Of a stretch of 64,000 nucleotides of DNA, positions 34,251-42,873 are shown one piece after another. The notes beneath the pieces were generated by a model. That model was not told the DNA's origin. It was given only the letters and a program-made list of their open reading frames with translations, and did not search any database. Source of the stretch: JANXLS01 sp037129555 (GTDB lineage Bacteria; Planctomycetota; SZUA-567; H5-PLA8); NCBI GenBank assembly GCA_037129555.1, contig JBAXUS010000004.1, positions 21,341-85,340 of the forward strand, in the 5' to 3' direction. The position numbers were made by a program, and so were the translations under genes. Numbering within the stretch: position 1 is the stretch's first letter; every line of letters begins with the position of its first letter.

Positions 34251-36335
34251 ATGGAGCCATCGAAGGCTGTCGAATCTGGCGCGCAAGAGGCAGGCGTGTC
34301 AGAGTTGCGGAAACGCATTGACCAGCCGGGATTCGTATTCGCCATTTTGTTGCTGCTATCCATGTCGTTGATCTGGGCGAACCTAACGAAGCCGTTTTAC
34401 AGTTTCGACGACGAAGTCCACATACGTGTCGCGGTCGAAACGCCAATTTCGTCGATTCTATTCAAGCCGGAATCGACGATCACGTACCTGCCAGTCTCGC
34501 TGCTGTCGCATCGTTTGGACCGGTATCTTTTTGGGCCGTCCGAGCCGCTTCGTCCCAAGGCCCTGTCCGTCAAACAAACGCTCGAACACGACGCCATTGG
34601 CCAACTGAATCCGGAAGACACGTCGCGCAGCGCCTATTTCGGTGAGATAAATTGGGCACCGTATCTGCGCGCCGAAAGTTGTCTCTTTCACGTGATCGCC
34701 GGCTTTTTACTGTGGGCGTTTTTGCGGCGCTTGAACGTTGGGCCGGGCACGGCGCTATTCATCGCGGCGGTGTGGGTGGCGCATCCGATGGCGTGTGAAT
34801 CGGTGTGCTGGATCTCCGAGCGCAAGAATGTTCAAGCGGCGATGTTTGGATTCTTCGCGCTGTGGGCTCAGACGCAGCGCGGGACGGCGTGGCGCTGGCC
34901 GCTCGTGACGGTTCTTTATTTTTTATCGACGCTCAGCAAACCAACGGGCGTCGGCGTGTTCCCGATTATTGTTGCGCTAGAAGTGCTTGACCCGAATGCG
35001 CCGGTGTTTGCGTGGCGCTCAGTGCGCGATTGGGTAAGGCTTGCGCTGGGATTATCCGGGCCGTTCGCGGTGACTGTTTTGATTGTGTGGATCAACATGG
35101 GCATCCACCAGATTCATTTCGTCGCGCCGCCGGGCGGATCGTTGTTTACGGCGTTGCTGACGGACCTCGAGATATTTTCGCGCTACATGTTCAACATCGT
35201 GTTGCCGGTGAATCTGAGTTTCTTCTATGGCCTCGATCCGATACGTTCGCTGGGTGACGCGCGGGCGTGGATCTTTGGTGCGGTGCTGGTCGGCGTGTGT
35301 GTTGGCACGGTTTGGGGCACTGAGACGAAATTTCGCGGCGTGGCAGTGTTCGGATTGATTTGGTTTTTCGGGGCGCTGGGACCGACTTCGAACATTGCGC
35401 CGATTCCATACTGGATGCAAGACCGCTACGTGTACATCGCGTCGGCAGGGTTATTACTATCACTGACACTGTGCGCACAGGGGATCTTTGCGCGTGTGAA
35501 AATGGAACCGGCGATGCGCGCATACGGGCCGTTTGCGTTGGGATTTGCGTTTGTTCTTTTTATTGCGGTCCTGTCCATCACCCGCGCGCCGTTGTTTCAG
35601 GACGCTCAAACATTGGTTGAAGACGCTGCAATTCGGCAGCCGAAATCGGGGAAGGCGCGTTCGGAGAGCGCGCACAATCACGCGTATGCGGCGCACAATC
35701 GACGCGATCCGGAGTTTGTCAAAAGTGGTGGCGTATTGCGCGAATCCCGGCGCGCGTTGGAAGAATATGATGCGGCGATTCAGTGCGCGGACATCGATAA
35801 TTTTACGAGCGCATTTGTGCTGCGGGTGAAGGCTGCGCAATTGATGAACACCCTCGGGGCTCAAGGCGACATCCGGGCTTACGCGGAAGCTCGCGAGTAT
35901 TTGAAGGACTGGTTGCCGCCGAAAAAGTACACGATGCATGATCCGGATACGACGTTCTCCGCGCGCGATTCGGCGACATCCTATCGGCCACAGACGTTGG
36001 CCTACGCGTGGCTCGTTGCGGCAGAAGCACGCTGGATGCTGGCGATGAATTTGGACCGCAAGACAGTTCCAGTCGCTGCGCGACTTGCAGAAATGAACGC
36101 CGCGATTGCTGAAGTGGATCGGTCCATCGGGATTCATATTTGGGATTATCAGGGCTACGTGTTGAAGGCACGGATGCTGCTTTTTATGTCGGTGCTGGAT
36201 GAGGAAAATAAGGACATCGCGAGTTCGGACAGGCATGTGCTTGAGGCCGTGACGTTGTTGAAACAAGTTCCGGTATCGTCGGAATTGGGTGGTCAGGCGA
36301 TGGAGCTGCTGACGAAAATCGTTGCGCTGAAATGA
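34251..36335 (+). CDS. GT-C fold membrane protein, TMTC/protein O-mannosyltransferase-like
   Basis: Protein of 694 residues with about ten membrane segments in residues 25-440. The motif HPMACESVCWISERKNVQAAMF is the signature of the TMTC/DUF1736 group of GT-C glycosyltransferases, and FDDEVHI early in the first loop gives the expected acidic catalytic pair. The C-terminal 230 residues are hydrophilic and helical, perhaps degenerate TPR (RRALEEYDAAIQCADIDN, AYAWLVAAEARWMLAMN). Probable role: transfer of a sugar from a lipid carrier outside the membrane. It follows hslU closely, which may only reflect shared transcription. Confidence 0.72.
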   Translation: MEPSKAVESGAQEAGVSELRKRIDQPGFVFAILLLLSMSLIWANLTKPFYSFDDEVHIRVAVETPISSILFKPESTITYLPVSLLSHRLDRYLFGPSEPLRPKALSVKQTLEHDAIGQLNPEDTSRSAYFGEINWAPYLRAESCLFHVIAGFLLWAFLRRLNVGPGTALFIAAVWVAHPMACESVCWISERKNVQAAMFGFFALWAQTQRGTAWRWPLVTVLYFLSTLSKPTGVGVFPIIVALEVLDPNAPVFAWRSVRDWVRLALGLSGPFAVTVLIVWINMGIHQIHFVAPPGGSLFTALLTDLEIFSRYMFNIVLPVNLSFFYGLDPIRSLGDARAWIFGAVLVGVCVGTVWGTETKFRGVAVFGLIWFFGALGPTSNIAPIPYWMQDRYVYIASAGLLLSLTLCAQGIFARVKMEPAMRAYGPFALGFAFVLFIAVLSITRAPLFQDAQTLVEDAAIRQPKSGKARSESAHNHAYAAHNRRDPEFVKSGGVLRESRRALEEYDAAIQCADIDNFTSAFVLRVKAAQLMNTLGAQGDIRAYAEAREYLKDWLPPKKYTMHDPDTTFSARDSATSYRPQTLAYAWLVAAEARWMLAMNLDRKTVPVAARLAEMNAAIAEVDRSIGIHIWDYQGYVLKARMLLFMSVLDEENKDIASSDRHVLEAVTLLKQVPVSSELGGQAMELLTKIVALK

Positions 36336-36401
36336 TGTGTTATCACGCGATTTCGGTGTAGTCGAGTCTGGACGATTTGCTTGTGATTGGAGCGAAACAA
36401 G

Positions 36402-37844
36402 ATGCGCAGACCCCATATTGAAATTCCCCGAACGCGGCGCGACTTTTTAGCCAAATCGGGTGCCGGATTCGGCGCGATTGCAGCGAGTTATTTGCTCGGA
36501 GCGAGCGACATCAAGATGGCGCGCGCGGACGAGGCCCCACGCTCGGGAAATCCGATTGCTGCGAAGAAGCCGCATTACGCCGCCAAAGCCAAGAGTGTCA
36601 TCTTCCTATTCATGGAAGGCGGCCCGAGCGCAATGGACACGTTTGATCCGAAGCCGACGTTGAACAAACTTGCGGGGACACCGCTACCGCCGAGTTTCAA
36701 ACGACCGCTCACGGCGATGGGTGAATCCGGATCGGCGCTGCTGGCGTCCAAGCGCGAATGGAAGCAGCATGGAAAAAGCGGGCTGTGGGTTTCAGACTGG
36801 CTGCCGCATATCGCTGGATGTGTGGACGATATTGCGGTGATTCGCTCGTGCCAGGGCGATGGGATTAATCATTCCGGCGGCGTGTGTCAGATGAACACGG
36901 GATCGATTCTCGCGGGCCGGCCGTCGATGGGCAGTTGGGTCACTTATGGTCTGGGAACTGAAAACCAGAATATGCCGGCGTTCGTTGTGTTGCAGGACAA
37001 TAATGGGACGGTCGTAAATGGTCCGCGCAATTGGGCGGCGGGGTTCATGCCGTCGGTGTATCAGGGCACGCGGTTGCATCCGGACGGTGAGCCGATTCCG
37101 AATTTGATGACGCCTTCTAATATTGGTGCTGACCGCCAGCGCGCCAAGCTTGATTTGCTCGCGCAACTAAATGCCGGGATGACTGCCGCGCATGCCGATC
37201 AGACGGAATTGGATGCGCGAATCAAGAGCTACGAACTGGCGTTCCGCATGCAGGCCGAGGCTCCGGGGGCGGTGGATATTGCGAGCGAGTCGGCGGCGAC
37301 GCGCGAGTTGTACGGTATGGACGACAAGAAGACTGAGGTGTTCGGACGCAATTGTTTGCTGGCGCGGCGCATGGTTGAACGCGGTGTGCGATTTGTTCAA
37401 TTGTACAGCGGGTCGGGGAGCAAGTGGGACGCGCATGCGAACATCGAGCGGAACCACACGGACAACTGCGTGTCGATGGACAAGCCTGTGGCGGGGTTGT
37501 TGAAAGATTTGAAAGCGCGCGGGTTGCTCGACAGCACGCTGGTTGTTTGGGGCGGCGAATTCGGACGGACGCCGATGTCGGAGAAGGGCAACGGACGCGA
37601 CCACAATCCGTGGGGCTTTACGATGTGGATGGCGGGCGGCGGAGTGAAGGGCGGGCAGGCGATTGGCGCGACGGATGAACTCGGTTTGTACGCCGTCGAA
37701 GACAAGTTGCACGTACACGATATTCACGCGACTATTTTGCATCTTCTGGGTCTGGATCACACGAAGTTGACCTACTTCCATAAAGGCCGACCGGAACGTG
37801 CGACGATTAATGAAGGCGAGATATTGAAGAAAATCGCGGTCTAG
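36402..37844 (+). CDS. Tat-exported DUF1501 protein (sulfatase-like fold)
   Basis: Protein of 480 residues with a twin-arginine leader (RTRRDFLAKSGAGFGA). The start ATG 36402 is the nearest to the leader; an in-frame ATG five codons earlier is possible. FLFMEGGPSAMDTFDPKP is the typical DUF1501 opening, and FGRTP, GRDHNPWG and HATILHLLGLDH complete an alkaline-phosphatase-like metal site. The family is strongly expanded in Planctomycetota, where it is usually coupled to a DUF1549/DUF1553 cytochrome-like partner; no such partner is adjacent. Substrate unknown. Confidence 0.92.
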   Translation: MRRPHIEIPRTRRDFLAKSGAGFGAIAASYLLGASDIKMARADEAPRSGNPIAAKKPHYAAKAKSVIFLFMEGGPSAMDTFDPKPTLNKLAGTPLPPSFKRPLTAMGESGSALLASKREWKQHGKSGLWVSDWLPHIAGCVDDIAVIRSCQGDGINHSGGVCQMNTGSILAGRPSMGSWVTYGLGTENQNMPAFVVLQDNNGTVVNGPRNWAAGFMPSVYQGTRLHPDGEPIPNLMTPSNIGADRQRAKLDLLAQLNAGMTAAHADQTELDARIKSYELAFRMQAEAPGAVDIASESAATRELYGMDDKKTEVFGRNCLLARRMVERGVRFVQLYSGSGSKWDAHANIERNHTDNCVSMDKPVAGLLKDLKARGLLDSTLVVWGGEFGRTPMSEKGNGRDHNPWGFTMWMAGGGVKGGQAIGATDELGLYAVEDKLHVHDIHATILHLLGLDHTKLTYFHKGRPERATINEGEILKKIAV

Positions 37845-37918
37845 TCCGTCATAGTTTTCATACGCGCGGACGCGGGGTTTGCGCGGGCATTTTTGATTGA
37901 AGGAATGGGAGGAAAGAC

Positions 37919-38518
37919 GTGAAACATTCAGTTTTGGCCGTGTTGGCGTTGGGTTTGTTCTGTATGTGTACGGTTCCGTGTGTGAGCGCGGGTGAACCGG
38001 TGATCAAGGATGGTGCCAATCCGATTGTGTTGATGAAGACCACTGCGGGCGACATTGAAATTGAATTGTTTGAAGATGCCGCGCCGAACACGGTTGGCAA
38101 TTTCGTTCAATTGATTGAAAAGAAATTCTACGACGGGTTGACATTCCACCGCATCATCAAAGATTTCATGATCCAAGGCGGCTGTCCGAAGGGCACTGGC
38201 ACTGGCGACGCGGGGTACAAATTCGCGGACGAATTCGCGAACAATCCGAACAAGAATTTGCAGTACGCGATTTCGATGGCGAACGCGGGGCCGAACACGA
38301 ACGGTTCACAGTTCTTCATCATCACGAAAAAGGGCGGCACATCGTGGCTTGATGGACGCCACACCGTTTTCGGAAAAGTGACGAAGGGCACGGACGTCGT
38401 TGATACGCTGGGCGTCTCGCCGACCGGCCCAGGCGACCGACCGACTCCAGCCGTGAAGATTGTCACGGTCACCGTGGTGCAAAAGCAGAAGCACGAGTAC
38501 GCGGTCAAGAAGGATTAG
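37919..38518 (+). CDS. Exported cyclophilin-type peptidyl-prolyl isomerase
   Basis: Protein of 199 residues starting at GTG 37919, seven bases after GGAGG. A signal peptide (SVLAVLALGLFCMCTVPCVSA) leads to a complete cyclophilin domain: VGNFVQLIEKKFYDGLTFHRIIKDFMIQGG (in two pieces) with the catalytic Arg, NGSQFFI, and DGRHTVFGKV. Predicted periplasmic folding helper. The tail is basic. Confidence 0.93.
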   Translation: MKHSVLAVLALGLFCMCTVPCVSAGEPVIKDGANPIVLMKTTAGDIEIELFEDAAPNTVGNFVQLIEKKFYDGLTFHRIIKDFMIQGGCPKGTGTGDAGYKFADEFANNPNKNLQYAISMANAGPNTNGSQFFIITKKGGTSWLDGRHTVFGKVTKGTDVVDTLGVSPTGPGDRPTPAVKIVTVTVVQKQKHEYAVKKD

Positions 38519-38625
38519 TTCACGTTGTAAATTCCTGTTTATGGTTTCGGGTTTTTGGTTTATAGTCTGACAGGTCAGACTATGAATTCGAACACTCGAA
38601 ACCAGAAGTTATTTGTGGCGATCAC

Positions 38626-39372
38626 ATGGTAAATGCAGACGAGCTCATTCCGCGGGCGGCGATAGACCGCTTCTTCAGTAAAAAGTTGACGGGCACACAG
38701 CTGCTCCGTAGTCTGGCCGTGTATCGCGGCTGGCAGGTCCCGGCACGTCTTGAAAACATGGTGCCGGTTTACACTGAATTTGATCTTGGCAACAACGTCA
38801 CTCACTTCTTTTTGTTCTCGGACAAAGACGCGTATTTGGAATGTAAGAAAAATATCGGGGGCGATATTCTCGGCGATTATTTCGTCGGCAATGTATCGGG
38901 CTACAGTGCGTTTGACACCATCAAAGACACCGTCGATATCGTCAACATCAATCCGTACAGCCCGCAGGAAATTCATTACACGCGTGAGCAGTTGCACCGT
39001 TTGAAGACGTGGGCGGGGATTGTGAAGACGGAGATGGCGCTTGAGACGGTGCATTCATCGATGCGCGGATATGCCACGCTGCGGAATTTCGACAAGTACT
39101 GGTTCATCATGGAAGACGAGCAATTTGTCGTGCTGGCTCCGGATGGGCGCGGTCGAAAACTGGCGGCGTTGTTCACGGCTGAAGACGCGCTGGATTTGTT
39201 CATGGAACGCAATCCAAAACCGAACCGCCGGGCGATCCCGATTTCGGGCGAGGCGCTGTTTAAGGCGATCCGCAAAATGCCGCTGGAAGGCATGGTGTTC
39301 AATTGCTGCGGCCCGACGAAGCCGCGCTTTTTTCCGCTGGCGTTTGCTGCGGAAATTTCGGACAAGGGTTGA
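38626..39372 (+). CDS. Protein of unknown function, possibly SseB-like
   Basis: Cytoplasmic-looking protein of 248 residues without signal peptide or membrane segment. VPVYTEFD, FFLFSDKDAYLE, and a second similar unit (FVVLAPDGRGRKLAALFTAEDALDLFMERN) suggest two copies of an SseB-like alpha/beta unit. The assignment is weak. A 28-bp palindrome follows 18 bases after its stop and may act as a transcription barrier. Confidence 0.6.
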   Translation: MVNADELIPRAAIDRFFSKKLTGTQLLRSLAVYRGWQVPARLENMVPVYTEFDLGNNVTHFFLFSDKDAYLECKKNIGGDILGDYFVGNVSGYSAFDTIKDTVDIVNINPYSPQEIHYTREQLHRLKTWAGIVKTEMALETVHSSMRGYATLRNFDKYWFIMEDEQFVVLAPDGRGRKLAALFTAEDALDLFMERNPKPNRRAIPISGEALFKAIRKMPLEGMVFNCCGPTKPRFFPLAFAAEISDKG

Positions 39373-39389
39373 TTTTTTTAGTCTTGCAC

Positions 39390-39468
39390 AAGAGCCGCGC
39401 GCGCAAGCAAGCGGCCATTACCGATAGAATGCAACGAACTTGGCCGCTTGCTTGCGCGCGCGGCTCTT
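39390..39468. repeat. Perfect 28-bp inverted repeat, copy 1
   Basis: The arm AAGAGCCGCGCGCGCAAGCA and eight further bases (39390-39417) is repeated in inverse at 39441-39468, around 23 bases. The identical arms occur again at 42652-42730. It lies between convergent genes. Confidence 0.9.
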
Positions 39469-39492
39469 CGCGATGTTTTAAAGCGCCGGAAA

Positions 39493-41292
39493 TTATTTAG
39501 GCGTGATGACAATGACACCGAGATCCGAACGCCAAACGGCTTTGGTTCGAGACGCGAGATCGTCAAGGAGTTGCTTGAACGGGTAGCGTCCTGGGGCGAG
39601 GAGTTCGGCGTCCTGGGGCAAGAGTTCGAAATGAGCTGCGGCGTCGGCAGAGTCTTCGAGCAGGATGTTCACCTTCCCCATTTTCCGTAATACCCCGATT
39701 ACTTTTCCGGCAGTCAGTCCGCGACCATCCCAATCGACGGGTGTGTTAAGAGCGGAGTCGAGAGCGGTGAGCCAGGCTGCGGGTTCGGGTGGTTTGCTGG
39801 TTGAACGCCACGCGGCGATGAGGTCCAGCATGCGGCGCAATGTCGCTTCATTTCCGTAGGCAAGCAACCGTCCGCGCACGACTCGGACATGAGCTTCGGT
39901 GTTCAATGCCGGAAAAAGAGCGAGATGCGACTCGAGTGCGTCGAGCAGTTTCTTCCGCGCGGCAGCATCTGATTTCTCGGAGTATTCGGCAGGCGCTGGA
40001 TAGAGGAAAGCGACATCGGCTCCGCAGGTGGATTGTGGCGGAGATGAGTGTGGCGGGCGGATTTGAATTGCAATTGTTCGGTCCGGTGTGATCGTGTAGC
40101 TGAGTTTGTAGTCGAGGAGCGATTTGGCGCGGCGTTCGAACCAGCGAAGCGCGAGGCCCAGCGGCGCGCCTTGATTCAAATTGAGGTTCAAGGTCGCCAA
40201 TTGCAAGTCAACCGTGCGCAACGCGTCTTTAGCAGAAAGGGTTGTGCCGTCCGCACTTTTCAACACCACGTCGAGATTCTTCTTACGAAACTCACCGACT
40301 GCGTCCCACGGATTGTCGCTGGAAATCTGGACGTTGCATGGTTCGGCCAGTTTGCTCAAGACGGTTGCGTCGTCACTGCGGTTCGTGCGGGGCCAGATCG
40401 AATCGGGAGAGTGGCCAGGCAGAAGAGCAATCAGGCGAACGGCTTGGTGGATCGACGTTTCCGTCCCGGCGATGATGATCGCGCTGGGTGCGGTGTGGAT
40501 CTCGGTGCCTGCTGCGAAAAAAGGGAGGAGCTCTTTTTCAACGCGCGCGGCCTCGTCGCGGCTGAGTTCAAGATGGCTCCAGTCGACGGTGTAACGTTGA
40601 GCAGCAAGGCGCTTCGCGATTTCTTCAGACGTTATAAGAAGGCAGTCGCCGCGTGGGATGATGTGCGCGTGGGCCATTGTGGCGAGTGAATTTAAACTGG
40701 CTCCAACGGACATCAATGAATTGAACGCCGGGCCGGGCTGAGGTCCGAAAAGCTCTTCGTTCAAGCCGATCTCTGAGTTGACCGATGCAGTATCAATTTC
40801 AATTTTGATGCCGAGTTTTTGACACACATCCAGCAACGTCTTAATGGGAAGAACCTCGCCCGCTGCGTTCTTCGTCCACACGACGGTATTGACTGCGGTC
40901 TTTTCAAGCGCGGCCAGCAGGGTTGGATCGGAGGGCAGATAGCCGTCATATTTCACTAGAATTTTTGCGCGAAGACCGCGCGACGTGGCGGCGATTTCAG
41001 GGTCGGGATCGTTGACGAATTCTGTTGCGACAGGCAGCACCGTCGGACCTTGACCGATGATTTTTGCCAGCGCTCGTTCGCGGATGTCGTATGCGTCGCT
41101 GCCCAATTCCTTGAACCACGCACGGGCCATTTTGGTTTCATCGGCGGATAACTCTCGTGCCTTAAACTTCAACGCGGGATCGGAGTCTGGCGTGTTATCC
41201 TCGGCGCAGTGGGGCGCGAGTTGGACTGACAACGAGAGGATGAGCCAGCAACCGCGGCGCACAGCCTGTGAAAAACGTGAAGGGTTCGGCAT
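39493..41292 (-). CDS. Secreted STN/secretin-like protein with HEAT-like N terminus
   Basis: Protein of 599 residues with a signal peptide (CWLILSLSVQLAPHCA). After a short HEAT-like unit (YDIRERALAKIIGQG), two or three units resemble the STN domain of secretins and TonB receptors: KTLLDVCQKLGIKIEID, AFNSLMSVGASLNSLATM and VGEFRKKNLDVVLKSADG, each ending in a SDLGVIVIT-like strand. Another is at the C terminus (FKQLLDDLASRTKAVWRSDLG). No secretin barrel is present, so it is not an outer-membrane pore. Role unknown. Confidence 0.65.
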   Translation of the reverse strand: MPNPSRFSQAVRRGCWLILSLSVQLAPHCAEDNTPDSDPALKFKARELSADETKMARAWFKELGSDAYDIRERALAKIIGQGPTVLPVATEFVNDPDPEIAATSRGLRAKILVKYDGYLPSDPTLLAALEKTAVNTVVWTKNAAGEVLPIKTLLDVCQKLGIKIEIDTASVNSEIGLNEELFGPQPGPAFNSLMSVGASLNSLATMAHAHIIPRGDCLLITSEEIAKRLAAQRYTVDWSHLELSRDEAARVEKELLPFFAAGTEIHTAPSAIIIAGTETSIHQAVRLIALLPGHSPDSIWPRTNRSDDATVLSKLAEPCNVQISSDNPWDAVGEFRKKNLDVVLKSADGTTLSAKDALRTVDLQLATLNLNLNQGAPLGLALRWFERRAKSLLDYKLSYTITPDRTIAIQIRPPHSSPPQSTCGADVAFLYPAPAEYSEKSDAAARKKLLDALESHLALFPALNTEAHVRVVRGRLLAYGNEATLRRMLDLIAAWRSTSKPPEPAAWLTALDSALNTPVDWDGRGLTAGKVIGVLRKMGKVNILLEDSADAAAHFELLPQDAELLAPGRYPFKQLLDDLASRTKAVWRSDLGVIVITPK

Positions 41293-41428
41293 GGCGTTTT
41301 AATCTCTGTTAACGATGTCCCGAGAAATATGAGGGGTTTGTTTTTTGCTTCTTCAATCTTCTTTTTCGCTGGTGTATTATAACAACCCTCTTACCCAGAG
41401 TGGACACAAATATTTTTGAGGAATTGGA

Positions 41429-42298
41429 ATGACGATGAGTGAATCGTGTGCGGCGTGCGGATGTAAGATTACAAACAACCAGACAGCGGACGGTATCGCG
41501 GTGCGGCACGGCGCGAAATTATATTGCTCGGAATGCGCCAGTATGATTCTTCCGCCCGAGGAGTTGGCACGGCTCACGAATCCCACTACAGCGAAAGCCA
41601 GCGCTCCGGCATCTGATTTGATGGCTGACGACGACATTCTTGCTGAGGAAGCGCCTCCGTCCCAACCCAAGCCTGTGGTGAAAAAAGCGGGAAGCACAGT
41701 GGCTCCGGCGCTAGCGAGATCGGCTGGATCGTCAGCGAAAACGCAATCGCCGTCGAGTTCGCGAGTGCAACGAGCAGTGAGTATCCCGGCGTCTCGCGAT
41801 TCCAGCGAGTCGAAGCGGCGCGTCCCGACGCGCAGCGCTTCGGTTGTGCCGTCAGCGCCTTCGCCATCGCAATCGGCAGGTGCGAGCCGCCGCTACAACA
41901 AATTGCCGTCGTCGTCCCGGACCGACACTGCGGCGGGCAATGCGCGCGATGATTCAGGGCGCAACCGGAACAAGAAGAAAGACTCAACGGGCTTGTACAT
42001 CGGATTGGGTGTCGGTGCGGTCGTGTTGATGGTCGGCGCTTATTTTGTGTTTGGATCGAGCAAACCGAAAGTCGTGGCGAAAGAGAAGCCGAAAGAATCG
42101 TTCGTCGATAACGACAAAACACCGTCATATGAATACGCGCAACGCGGCGACGATTTTCTGAAAAAGAAAGACACGCCCAGCGCTGTCAGGATGTATGGCA
42201 AAGCGGCTGAACGCGCGGAGAAAGAGGGCAATACGACGAAGGCGAAGGAGTACAACATGCGGTCGGTTAGCGCGGAGAAGGCTTCGACGCTGCACTAA
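41429..42298 (+). CDS. Zinc-ribbon protein with a central linker and one membrane segment
   Basis: Protein of 289 residues. The N terminus has CAACGCK and YCSECAS, a Cys4 ribbon that probably binds zinc. Then comes a long disordered Ala/Pro/Ser-rich linker (about 52-180), one membrane helix near 190-208 (LGVGAVVLMVGAYFVFG), and a C-terminal stretch with a TPR-like unit (PSAVRMYGKAAERAEKEG). Function unknown; orientation suggests the ribbon is cytoplasmic and the tail external. Confidence 0.65.
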   Translation: MTMSESCAACGCKITNNQTADGIAVRHGAKLYCSECASMILPPEELARLTNPTTAKASAPASDLMADDDILAEEAPPSQPKPVVKKAGSTVAPALARSAGSSAKTQSPSSSRVQRAVSIPASRDSSESKRRVPTRSASVVPSAPSPSQSAGASRRYNKLPSSSRTDTAAGNARDDSGRNRNKKKDSTGLYIGLGVGAVVLMVGAYFVFGSSKPKVVAKEKPKESFVDNDKTPSYEYAQRGDDFLKKKDTPSAVRMYGKAAERAEKEGNTTKAKEYNMRSVSAEKASTLH

Positions 42299-42310
42299 TT
42301 AACGTCGATT

Positions 42311-42532
42311 TTACTTCACGTTCTTCATGTGTTTATCTTTGAGAATCTTGATCTGCTCATCGTTTGGGCGCGAGTAGTATGGGCTACCTTCGTCGGTTTC
42401 GGCGGGGTTGGAATAGGGCATGTTGCGGCTTAAAAGAAGGCCGCCGATCAGGCCCATTATAAGCATGACGATGACGACGATTTTGCCGTTGGTGCCGGAT
42501 TCGTCCCCGGTTGATTTTGTTTCATCTGACAT
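42311..42532 (-). CDS. Small single-pass membrane protein
   Basis: A 73-residue protein: polar N-terminal tail, hydrophobic segment (KIVVIVMLIMGLIGGLLL), charged C terminus. GAGG lies before the ATG. Composition is natural for a membrane protein and the frame uses ordinary codons, but with no relative recognised it could still be spurious. It converges on the preceding zinc-ribbon gene. Confidence 0.5.
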   Translation of the reverse strand: MSDETKSTGDESGTNGKIVVIVMLIMGLIGGLLLSRNMPYSNPAETDEGSPYYSRPNDEQIKILKDKHMKNVK

Positions 42533-42651
42533 GGTTTTGCCTCGGTGTTTTTTCTACTGCCTACTGCTACGAACCGACATCGAATATGAATCTTAATCCA
42601 GAGCGGGCGCATTCCAACATGAAAACGATGAGTACGTTTGCGTTCAGAGCA

Positions 42652-42730
42652 AAGAGCCGCGCGCGCAAGCAAGCGGCCATTACTGGTAGGGTGTCACAAT
42701 CTTGGCCGCTTGCTTGCGCGCGCGGCTCTT
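42652..42730. repeat. Perfect 28-bp inverted repeat, copy 2
   Basis: Arms at 42652-42679 and 42703-42730 are identical to those of the copy at 39390, again with a 23-base centre. The two centres share position and several bases (TTAC at the start, CT at the end) but differ elsewhere, consistent with selection on the arms. Confidence 0.9.
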
Positions 42731-42755
42731 GCTTTTCAAAATCCAAACAATGCAC

Positions 42756-42784
42756 TTGACGGCGGAGGCCTTCAACTCAATAAT
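42756..42784 (+). promoter_or_regulatory. Candidate purA promoter
   Basis: TTGACG (42756-42761), a 17-base spacer and AATAAT (42779-42784). The match to a sigma-70 promoter is good. The implied start at about 42791 is the first base of the following hairpin. Confidence 0.5.
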
Positions 42785-42789
42785 CGTTC

Positions 42790-42834
42790 AACGGTCAGGC
42801 CGGGTAGTTCCCGCCCTGACCGTTTTTCTTTTTT
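42790..42834 (+). terminator. Terminator-like hairpin in the purA leader
   Basis: ACGGTCAGGCCGGG (42791-42804) pairs with CCCGCCCTGACCGT (one mismatch), followed by TTTTCTTTTTT. It lies about 40 bases upstream of the purA start and just after the promoter candidate, so it may be an attenuator or 5' stabilising stem; it may also stop readthrough from upstream. Confidence 0.7.
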
Positions 42835-42873
42835 GAGACCTCGTGACGAGCAAATTTTAAGCAGGGAGGCCAT

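Larger units (their letters stand above)
42533..42873. other. Gene-free stretch before purA with repeat, promoter and hairpin
   Basis: This stretch holds a copy of the 28-bp palindrome, a promoter candidate and a terminator-like hairpin, listed separately. No coding frame was accepted. Confidence 0.6.

Noticed and set aside
32773..34446. Open minus-strand frame of 557 residues opposite hslU
   Set aside because: Opposite a certain gene, rich in Arg and His in a way typical of antisense frames.
39390..42730. Repeats as a possible CRISPR array
   Set aside because: The copies are palindromic and far apart, with no regular spacers and no cas genes.
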